This document shows positions 59,901 through 64,000 of a DNA stretch of 64,000 nucleotides, piece after piece. Under the pieces are notes generated by a model. The model was not told where the DNA came from. It searched no databases and saw only the letters and a program-made list of their open reading frames with translations. Origin of the DNA: Trachythela sp. YZ-2020 (taxonomy: Eukaryota; Cnidaria; Anthozoa; Malacalcyonacea; Clavulariidae); the NCBI GenBank assembly GCA_016169945.1, contig JADLSH010000162.1, positions 248,001 through 312,000 of the forward strand, read 5' to 3'. The translations under genes were made by a program, and so were the position numbers. Each line of letters opens with the position of its first letter. The stretch's first letter is position 1.

Positions 59901-62900
59901 AATCTACATCATATATATTTGGTAAAGAGGTTGTTTTAGACTCAATGCTTGTTACATGGTTTGAACTTCCCTGTAAACTTGTATTTCAGCATGTTTGAAT
60001 AATAAGTAAAACACACACACACACACACACAAAATTTTTAAAATTGTATTTAACTGAGTTTTTACAAACTTAACAATCATGAGTTGTTGTCTTCTTCTGC
60101 CGGGAGCTAAAGAGAAAGAATATAATAACAGTCACATACTATCATGTATGACTGTTTAAATGTATAGTAATACACGATATGGATGATACATACTTCAATT
60201 AGGAAGGTACATGTGGCGCCCACCACGCTTAATAGATCGTGTAGAAACACGTCTATTTCAGGGTCCTTTGATCTTCGCAATGACACGATGAAAATAGAAG
60301 AGAAGAGATAATGGTGAAGTGTGGTTGAAAGTAATTTACGACGCAATGACACGATGAAAATAAAAGAGAAGAGATAATAGTGAAGTGTGGTTGAAAGTCA
60401 TTTACGATTAGAGTTTTACACAGTGATAATAATAATGCGAACATACCTGCAGATTGGACAAGCGAACTCTTGCCCATTGACTAAATGAAACTCAACGTTT
60501 CTAAGATGTACCTTGTGCCTACATCTGGGCTTTGGTATGATGGTTTCACATCTTTCACAAGTTTCTACATGTAGAATTAAGTATTATCGTTATTTTTGTG
60601 AGTTTAGTAAACACATCAAACGTTTCCATTATTTAAAACTACTCACCAGTTAAAGAATCCATGCTTCAATGTATCACTCTATGGTGGCGAACTGACTTAT
60701 GTTAAGCTGCGACTTGAATTTTATTAGGTGATTTATCTTCGCCTGTGGTAACAAACTTGACATACGCCTGTTGCAGGGGGTGAGCTTATATTTGCTTTTA
60801 TACTTTTGATACTATTGTGAACACAGAGCGTTGTGGTATATTTCATATCAGTGTAGATGATTTATCTTCGCCTGTGGTAACAAACTTGACATACGCCTGT
60901 TGCAGGGGGTGAGCTTATATTTGGCTTCAAGCTACTCTGAGACCAGTTGAACCAAGTTTTAAAAGTTGTCCGCAGGGTGGGAGGGGGTCATGCCATCAGG
61001 GCTGCAGGTACCCAGCACTCGCATGGTCCTGGGCAGAACCCTGTAACTACTGTGACCATCTGCTGTCCGTAACGCTTACCAAAAGAACCCAATATACGGG
61101 GACTGCGGGGCAGAGGGACTGGGGGGTGGGACCCCAATAATTTGCCATACAGATTTTAATTTCTAGTAGAAGTACACATGATTTAAACATATTATAAATT
61201 CTCACAACCATATAAAGTTAAACAAACTGAGGAAAACCTCGTGTGCTGAAATTTGGGACGAAATGAAGACAACACGAGGATTCATCGTATTTGGATAGGC
61301 CTATAAATAAAAGAATTTATACAACATTTTAGTAGAAATATCCTTTTCTACAATATTATGTGAAGAAAGATAAAAAATTGTAAACTATTGTAGTATATAC
61401 CTACCAAACTGAACTCTTGTAAACTCTTTTTTCTCTCGACTTCAGAATACAGCTGAGAGCTATCCAATTTCTTTGACCTAAATAATTGTCAGTAATTTGT
61501 GTAATTTCAGTGATAAATCTAAGCCTCTCACAGACGAGCACGTTTTCTATGACAAGTTTTTATATGACAAGTTATATTTGCCCATTGGCATTGGACGTGT
61601 GTATGTACAACACATTTTCTATGATACTGTGGCTTCGGTGGCGCAGTCGTCAGAGCAAGCGCCTTTCACCTCTGAGTCTTGAGATCGATTCTCGCTGGGG
61701 ACTTTATGCATCACACTCATGTGAAAAGAGTAAGTCAACGCTCTGCCGAAAGTCGTGGGTTTTCTCCGGGCACTCCGGTTTCCTCCCACAGGGAAAGTTG
61801 ACTGGGTGGGTTGGGATAGACAGATTAGGAAAGTAATATTACAATTGTTGTAAAATAGATAGTGTAGGCTAAGTACATATAATATATAAGTAAGCGAGAT
61901 ACTTGATGTAATCGGTCACTGAAAAGTCCCAATGGCAATGAGTGGGGAGTGAACTGAATAATGTACCAAAAGAAATATGACAAGTTTGTGGTTTTCTGAC
62001 CGCAATGATAGCTAATACAACAATAGATTGCTGACAAACTACTTTGACAAGTTTTCCTTGTTGACCCATACAGACGAGCAAAATTTGTACTTTGCCAATT
62101 TTTTCTATGACAAGTACACTTGTTCAAAGGCTAGCATGTTAGCTTTTGAACAAGTGTACTTGTCATAGCAAAAATTGGCAAAGTTGCGTATACAGACGAG
62201 CAAATAAAACTTGTCATATAAAAACTTGTCATAGAAAACTTGCTCGTCTGTAAGAGGCTTTAGGAAGAGAAACGTATTTACCTCGATCTCTTTATCAATA
62301 CCGCGTTTGACAGGTATTTCTTAAACAATAGACAAACGCACCTTGTTCTGACATTTTGTAAAACATTTTGATTTTCATCCAGTCCATGAGTCATTCCATC
62401 GGCTTTATTAAATTAAAAGAGAAAATATATAAAGCATAAACGATAGGGCCGGTAGCGATCAAACACAAAATATTTTACAATATAATGTCAAGGAACTTAT
62501 TACCGGCAACACCAATACCAGCCGGCAATTTCAAAAAATATAATCAAAACATAATCCGAAGATTCGATTTTATTGCAAAATCATCACCAGACTATAACTA
62601 AAGTTACAATCAATATTTACACAAGGTCTTATACATTGCCTTTGACAAAATTAACAATTCAGCTCTCACTGCATGACAATGACGTTTGACGTTTCCACTT
62701 TAATTTCAAACCTAATAACTTCCTCTTGTTGCTTGAAGCACTCTATATTCAATTCCATTCGCCTAGTTTAAATACTGGTCTCAAAGCTAGCATCTTACTC
62801 AAGCTCTTTTCATAGTATGATGATGATTTTGCAATAAAATCGAAATATCACGGACTCATTCTTGTCTTGTTTCAACTCATATCTTGGGTTTCAAGATGTT

Positions 62901-63721
62901 AACTCTTCAGATTATGTTTTGTATTGATACAACTTGTTCGAATAAATTAGAATTTTATGCTGATTTCTGATGTTTATATTTCTATACTATTAACAAGAAC
63001 ATCGCTCGTTTCACATTACAAGACATTCAAGAGTTTCCATAAAACGAATTAAAGGTCATAACCTTGTACGCATTAAGTTCATTTTTGCATAGCAGGTGCA
63101 CTATCCAGTTCTGGTTTTCAGATCAGTGCTAAGATTTGCAACGATGTTTCTTGGTTTGCTCGGAACCAGTGAACTCTAAGTAAACTGGAACGCTAACTCC
63201 TATGATCAAGTCCTATGATTCGTTGAAGCTAGTTTTTCTGAGTTTTGAGTTGAAATACTTAACGCCGAACATTGGGCTGTATATGAAATTGAAGCTATTA
63301 AAAAGTTATATTTGATATAAAAACTTCAAGACTTTAGGCAAAATGGAAATACTTAAAAAATACAAAAACAACCGCAATTTTGTAAAATACGGCAAATTTT
63401 CCCTCAAAGTTTTAAGTATTTCCCTTTTACCTAAAGTCTTGAAGTTTTTATATCAAATATAACTTTTTAATAGCTTCAATTTCATATACAGCCCAATGTT
63501 CGGCGTTAAGTATTTCAACTCAAAACTCAGAAAAACTGAATTAAGCTGGCTTCAATTTCCCCCCCTGCGTTAGCGTTCCAGTTTACTTATAGTTCAATGC
63601 TCGGAACCTGTGCTAAAAATAATGCATCGGACTTACTCTGATCAAAAATCTCAGAACGCATTGCTTCAGACAACGTCAACATTGATGGATTTGGGGCATG
63701 TTCTCTTGAAAGAGTAAACTC
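44980..63721 (-). CDS. ECT2L: Rho guanine-nucleotide exchange factor (DH-PH), ECT2L-like, 5' end outside the window
   Basis: Seventeen coding exons on the minus strand: 63,637-63,721; 62,342-62,402; 61,405-61,477; 59,241-59,348; 57,622-57,773; 56,436-56,459; 55,320-55,364; 54,628-54,679; 54,010-54,105; 53,627-53,700; 52,304-52,345; 50,423-50,537; 48,905-48,970; 48,292-48,383; 46,249-46,362; 45,751-45,809; 44,980-45,131. All introns are GT-AG, all phases join, and the sum is 1,410 nt (469 residues, stop TAG). An acidic linker comes first. The DH domain starts at GERRSVIAHEILSTEKEY and includes LGDVFIKFNTKFKAYINFL and LLLAPTKRIHEYICLLESFL. After a basic helix (RLRREKHLKEVQQRI) the PH domain has RGRYFIKQADVVHL, LGLFLFNDCLILATKN and NAFIIVTNKKRWIC. 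DH-PH proteins load GTP on Rho GTPases. The DH linker IHEYICLL and the PH match ECT2L as I remember it. About 12 residues of a DH helix are missing, so a microexon may be unseen. Confidence 0.85.
45237..45308 (-). tRNA. tRNA-like sequence, probable tRNA pseudogene
   Basis: The minus strand shows an intact D arm (GCTCAGTTGGTTAGAGC) and a perfect T arm (GCAGGTTCGATTCCTGC). The anticodon loop reads CCGGAAT, with C at the position where T33 is universal, and the acceptor stem pairs at only 5 of 7 positions. The nominal anticodon GGA would be serine, but the long variable arm of tRNA-Ser is absent. It lies in the last RhoGEF intron, sense strand. A decayed tRNA or SINE head is likely. Confidence 0.6.
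45414..45568. mobile_element. MITE family with CAGCAGATGGTGGTCAAC ends, copy 3
   Basis: The ends CAGCAGATGGTAGTC and GACCCATCATCTGCTG frame an interior in the opposite orientation to copy 1 (GAGTGAGAAAATAATG first). It sits in the last intron of the RhoGEF gene. Confidence 0.68.
45875..46165. repeat. Degenerate repeat of ACAAGTTGTT words
   Basis: About twenty imperfect copies of AACAAGTTGTTG or CAACAACTTGT in both orientations fill the stretch, ending near TTTTTACGTGTGTAGGAG. It lies in the RhoGEF intron 45,810-46,248. No coding role is apparent. Confidence 0.7.
46427..48232 (+). repeat. 114-bp minisatellite with a six-unit higher-order repeat
   Basis: Units begin CTAACTTTATTTATACTGG at 46,427, 46,541, 46,655, 46,769, 46,878 and 46,992. 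The fifth step is 109 because of a 5-bp loss. The variant series of units 1-6 repeats exactly in order from 47,106 (679 bases later) as units 7-12, and four further variants follow. This shows a recent block duplication. The array fills the intron between exons 46,249-46,362 and 48,292-48,383 of the RhoGEF gene. Confidence 0.93.
48441..48787 (+). repeat. (CATAC)n microsatellite split by a MITE
   Basis: Pure CATAC pentanucleotide repeats occupy 48,441-48,538 and 48,694-48,787. The gap is the hAT-like MITE. The array lies in a RhoGEF intron. Confidence 0.95.
48539..48693. mobile_element. hAT-like MITE inserted in the microsatellite
   Basis: The ends CAGGGCCGTAGCTAGAC and GTCTAGCTACGGCCCTG are inverses and are followed inward by GATAATTGGGGG-type arms. 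The flanking 8-mers are both CATACCAT. That fits a hAT duplication, although the periodic target makes the match uninformative. Confidence 0.75.
49088..49177 (+). tRNA. tRNA-Ile(UAU) with a 16-nt intron
   Basis: The acceptor strands GCTCCCG and CGGGAGC pair fully. The anticodon stem TCGTA and TGCGA encloses C-T-TAT-A, then an intron at 49,126-49,141, then A38. The intron sits at the canonical place after position 37, as usual for animal tRNA-Ile(UAU) genes. The T arm is GGATTCGATCC with one weak pair, and the D stem has one mismatch. The discriminator base is A. It lies antisense in the RhoGEF intron 48,971-50,422. Confidence 0.8.
49180..49925. other. Intronic DNA without a recognised feature
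   Basis: AT-rich sequence in the RhoGEF intron. The short plus-strand frame at 49,312-49,533 has no recognisable domain. No inverted ends are seen. Confidence 0.4.
49930..50422. mobile_element. Truncated MITE (AGAGACCTTACGATGTAGGA family) reaching an exon border
   Basis: The segment matches the complete copy at about 53,045-53,429 from its left end through AAATGC and AAAAATCTG. Then a second MITE interrupts it, and the match resumes with TGTAGTTTACC at 50,412-50,422 and stops. The last bases are the reverse complement of the splice donor of the RhoGEF exon 50,423-50,537. Confidence 0.7.
50173..50411. mobile_element. MITE with GGTTGTTCAA ends nested in another MITE
   Basis: The ends GGCCTGGTTGTTCAAA and TTTTGAACAACCGGCCC are inverses. 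The target duplication is CTG (50,170-50,172 and 50,412-50,414). The sister element at 53.28 kb shows the uninterrupted AAAAATCTGTAGTTTACC, proving the insertion. A CCTGGGTTAAA/AACCTAGGGTTAG pair lies inside. Confidence 0.8.
50800..50885 (+). repeat. Single copy of the 114-bp minisatellite unit
   Basis: TCTAGTGTTACTACAGGAGG through CTTTATTTATGCTGAATAGC matches the arrays at 46.4 and 57.9 kb in the same orientation. It lies in the RhoGEF intron 50,538-52,303. Confidence 0.8.
50896..52226. mobile_element. Harbinger-type element with a minisatellite interior
   Basis: The ends AGCCCCGGTCAAA and TTTGACCGGGGCT are inverses, and the flanking TAA occurs at 50,893-50,895 and 52,227-52,229. Next to each end lie GAGAGTTGATGAGAG or its inverse, the same word that is amplified inside. 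A secondary end-like block (CTCGTTTGACCAGGGC) lies near 52,133. No transposase is seen. It lies in the RhoGEF intron just upstream (plus sense) of exon 52,304-52,345. Confidence 0.8.
50985..51865 (+). repeat. 10-bp minisatellite CTCTCATCAA
   Basis: About 88 near-perfect copies of the decamer, with variants ATGCA, ATCGA and CGTATCAA. Because three units make 30 bases, all three plus frames stay open and encode the same decapeptide STLINSHQLS. The 354-, 295- and 240-codon frames are therefore products of the repeat and not genes. Confidence 0.95.
52430..52685. mobile_element. Fragment related to the SINE tail
   Basis: GCTGAATTGCGAAGGACAC and CGTGACCGAGTC match, in the same orientation, the 3' part of the SINE at 35,515-35,570 read on the plus strand. 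The tRNA-like head is not recognisable. A G-run precedes it at 52,398-52,413. Confidence 0.4.
52690..53040. mobile_element. Harbinger-type MITE, CAGACGAGCA family, copy 1
   Basis: The ends AGTCCCGTACAGACGAGCA and TGCTCGTCTGTATACGGGGCT are inverses with TAA on both sides (52,687-52,689 and 53,041-53,043). The interior repeats TTGACAAGTT and CCTTGTC words in both orientations. A longer relative lies at 61,522-62,259. Confidence 0.82.
53045..53429. mobile_element. MITE, AGAGACCTTACGATGTAGGA family, complete copy
   Basis: The ends AGAGACCTTACGATGTAGGA and the inverse ATCGTAAGGTCTCT are followed by GACGCGAACGACGAC and GTCGTCGTCACGTTGCC. A truncated relative lies at 49,930. It touches the neighbouring MITEs on both sides. 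Confidence 0.78.
53432..53583. mobile_element. Harbinger-type MITE, copy 3, internally deleted
   Basis: It has the AGGTACGTTCACAC end and the flank TAA (53,429-53,431 and 53,584-53,586). It is 152 bases instead of 171 because one inner arm lost the GGCCCGACAAATCGC part. Confidence 0.83.
54246..54590 (+). mobile_element. tRNA-derived SINE, copy 2
   Basis: The head GGTGGCGCAGTCGTCAGGGC, the arm CGCCTTTCACC and a B box GAGTTCGATTCTC are followed by AAAAGTCGTGGGTTTTCTC and a tail TACTTGATGTAATCGGTCAC. It lies in the RhoGEF intron 54,106-54,627, antisense. The tail is shared with the copy at 61.63 kb but not with the one at 35.5 kb. Confidence 0.8.
54825..55201. mobile_element. MITE with CTTAAGATCTACGACG ends
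   Basis: AGGGACTTAAGATCTACGACG at the left is mirrored by GTTGTAGATCTTAAGCTCCCT at the right, with several GTCGTCG/CGACGACG blocks between. The 90-codon minus frame across it is not supported as a gene. It lies in a RhoGEF intron. Confidence 0.65.
55486..56323 (-). mobile_element. Tc1/mariner (IS630-like) relic with decayed transposase
   Basis: The ends CCGGGTCCCCCACAAAAAAAA and the inverse TTTTTTGGGGGGACACCGGG, next to GTATCGCTGTTTGAT, are flanked by TA (55,484-55,485 and 56,324-56,325). Two overlapping minus frames at 55,784-56,127 hold scraps like SDQIYFWLN and HAKTIASRSCLQCF, which resemble the SDE-YFWLNGYVN and DGA-CHTA regions of IS630-type transposases. The frames are broken, so it is inactive. 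It fills much of the RhoGEF intron 55,365-56,435. Confidence 0.68.
56540..56685. repeat. Inverted TTCGAGCGAAGGCCCTTCG-type repeat
   Basis: AACTTCGACGTTTCGAGCGA near 56,578 and its inverse near 56,640 form an imperfect hairpin. The same motif occurs at about 24,735 and 25,370 (apex loop), and variants at 48,808-48,850 and 53,920-53,960 end in TTTTTCAGGTAGTTCAGACA. It is a dispersed element end. Confidence 0.55.
56828..57253. mobile_element. MITE with about 40-bp inverted ends
   Basis: GGCCTGTTTCAGACGCCGC, then ACTCATGCGCCGAACTTAA, is mirrored at 57,210-57,253. The interior repeats GTCGCTC/GAGCGAC and GTCGCACCTAAT words. No coding sequence. Confidence 0.7.
57271..57575. mobile_element. MITE with TTA target duplication
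   Basis: The ends TAGACCTTTTCACGATTTTT and AAAAACCGTGAAAAGGTCTA are inverses with TTA on both sides (57,268-57,270 and 57,576-57,578). The middle contains a GGATAATATGGCCTTGTGAAG hairpin at about 57,389-57,450. It lies in the RhoGEF intron 56,460-57,621. Confidence 0.75.
57872..59095 (+). repeat. Second array of the 114-bp minisatellite, more diverged
   Basis: About ten units of the same family as 46.4 kb (CTTTATTTATACTGGATAGC, CCAGTGTTACTACAGGAGG) stand in the same orientation. Units differ more from each other, and the last three decay progressively. It lies in the RhoGEF intron 57,774-59,240. Confidence 0.9.
59355..60060. other. Intronic DNA without a recognised gene
   Basis: A weak inverted pair (TGATGTCATTAGTGAATTTTA with a partner near 59,605) and a (CA)n run at 60,009-60,030 are present. 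The plus frame at 59,777-59,998 has no recognisable domain. Confidence 0.4.
60077..60662 (-). CDS. Small zinc-binding protein, 80 residues, nested in a RhoGEF intron
   Basis: Four exons on the minus strand, 60,647-60,662, 60,447-60,564, 60,194-60,272 and 60,077-60,106, join with GT-AG introns and matching phases. The start is the ATG at 60,662 and the stop is TGA. The second exon encodes CERCETIIPKPRCRHKVHL and then FACPIC, a C-x2-C, C-x-H, C-x2-C pattern of a small RING- or treble-clef-like zinc site. A hydrophobic stretch (LLSVVGATCTFLIE) follows. I do not recognise the family. Exon 3 ends in phase 0, so it could also splice to the RhoGEF exon 59,241-59,348 and act as an alternative first part of that protein. 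Joining it from the upstream RhoGEF exon creates a stop, so it is not an ordinary internal exon set. The last exon is short and least certain. Confidence 0.6.
60277..60408 (+). repeat. 66-bp tandem duplication
   Basis: GCAATGACACGATGAAAATA starts at 60,277 and again at 60,343, and the two units differ at a few bases. It lies in the intron just 5' of the third exon of the small zinc gene and duplicates its pyrimidine-rich acceptor region. Confidence 0.85.
60730..60923 (+). repeat. Duplicated 65-bp segment upstream of the zinc gene
   Basis: GATTTATCTTCGCCTGTGG through GAGCTTATATTTG occurs at 60,730 and 60,859, 129 bases apart. It begins less than 100 bases upstream (minus sense) of the ATG at 60,662, so it may lie in a promoter. 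No TATA box is certain. Confidence 0.8.
61522..62259. mobile_element. MITE, CAGACGAGCA family, copy 2, carrying a SINE
   Basis: The ends AGCCTCTCACAGACGAGCA and TGCTCGTCTGTAAGAGGCT are inverses. The flanks CTA and TTA agree at two of three positions. The inner arms (ATGACAAGTTTTTATATGAC and inverse) match copy 1 in style. A SINE is inserted at 61,629-61,963. It lies in the RhoGEF intron 61,478-62,341. Confidence 0.75.
61629..61963 (+). mobile_element. tRNA-derived SINE, copy 3
   Basis: The head GGTGGCGCAGTCGTCAGAGC, the arm CGCCTTTCACC and GAGATCGATTCTC correspond to copy 2, with the same TACTTGATGTAATCGGTCAC tail. The B box has A where T is usual. It is nested in the MITE above. Confidence 0.8.
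62440..63170. other. Intronic DNA with an inverted pair
   Basis: ATTCGATTTTATTGCAAAATC at about 62,563 is mirrored at about 62,825-62,850, suggesting a roughly 290-bp inverted-repeat element. The rest has no gene-like feature. Confidence 0.5.
63175..63600. mobile_element. Foldback element, nearly complete hairpin
   Basis: The arms are complementary over almost 200 bases (AAGTAAACTGGAACGCTAAC at the left with GTTAGCGTTCCAGTTTACTT at the right, and AACTTCAAGACTTTAGG-type inner blocks). The loop is about 60 bases. One end resembles 44,210-44,280. It lies just 3' (plus-sense left) of the first visible RhoGEF exon. Confidence 0.8.
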
Positions 63722-63859
63722 CTGAAAAAAATACACAAGAATACAAATTGGGGTGCTGATGACACGGTGGTTAATAAGGGTGCACCAGATATCATATCCG
63801 GCCGGATAGTGAGATAATATCATTTTATCCCATGATATTTAACCCATGAACTGACAGAA

Positions 63860-63864
63860 CCCTA

Positions 63865-63906
<42 letters not shown>

Positions 63907-64000
63907 AGTAAACTCAGGCGCATCTGGGTGCATTGCCAGCTAATGGGATAACAAGAGACACTGGCAGATAGCTTTGTTAATCCATTAACTGGCAGTACCC
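63860..64000 (+). repeat. Dispersed repeat, copy C
   Basis: TACCACTGACGAGTAAAATCG, GTTAGACAGAGTAAAATA and GCGCATCTGGGTGCATTGCC match 32,330-32,480. The end, ACTGGCAGTACCC, matches the start of a new unit, so the repeat may continue in tandem outside the window. Confidence 0.65.

Noticed and set aside
60647..61405. Joining the zinc exons to the upstream RhoGEF exon as one transcript
   Set aside because: Every acceptor tried before 60,647-60,662 gives an in-frame stop or a phase clash, so the zinc exons are treated as having their own start.

Overview
The window is animal nuclear DNA. It is AT-rich, has a many-exon gene with ordinary GT-AG introns, an intron-containing tRNA gene, tRNA-derived SINEs, Penelope-like retroelements and many short inverted-repeat transposons. 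That mixture fits an invertebrate, most likely an anthozoan cnidarian (coral, octocoral or sea anemone). The organism is an inference; nothing here proves the species. There are no operons, CRISPR arrays or rRNA genes.

Region 1 (1-2,022) holds hairpins and repeat fragments but no gene. Region 2 (2,023-39,926) is one very large imperfect palindrome. The left arm (2,023-17,428) and the right arm (25,400-39,926) are reverse complements, interrupted by younger insertions in one arm or the other. By eye the arms are almost identical next to the apex and clearly more diverged at the outer ends. The arms carry no protein gene that I recognise. They do carry a series of related exon-like, non-coding modules with splice-like borders (left arm 8.9-13.4 kb on the minus strand, right arm 31.2-35.3 kb on the plus strand). 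At the apex sits a degraded DNA transposon (17,497-24,336) with inverted ends, a 3-bp target duplication and a multi-exon transposase with XPG/FEN1-like nuclease motifs and a C-terminal cysteine-rich CXC-type domain. It best fits the Academ group. Arm-specific insertions include two Penelope-like inverted pairs, a SINE, Tc1/mariner-type and Harbinger-type MITEs.

Region 3 (39,927-44,979) holds MITEs, a 107-bp minisatellite and no gene.

Region 4 (44,980-63,721 and probably beyond the right edge) is a host gene on the minus strand. I assembled 17 coding exons by hand; every splice phase matches, giving 469 residues up to the stop. The protein is a Rho guanine-nucleotide exchange factor with a DH-PH tandem, closest in my judgement to ECT2L. 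Its introns are loaded with repeats: a 114-bp minisatellite in three introns, a 10-bp minisatellite inside a Harbinger-type element, SINEs, an antisense tRNA-Ile(UAU) gene, and a MITE fragment that appears to supply one of the gene's own splice donors. A small four-exon zinc-binding reading frame (60,077-60,662) lies in one intron on the same strand. It could be a nested gene or an alternative first part of the RhoGEF.
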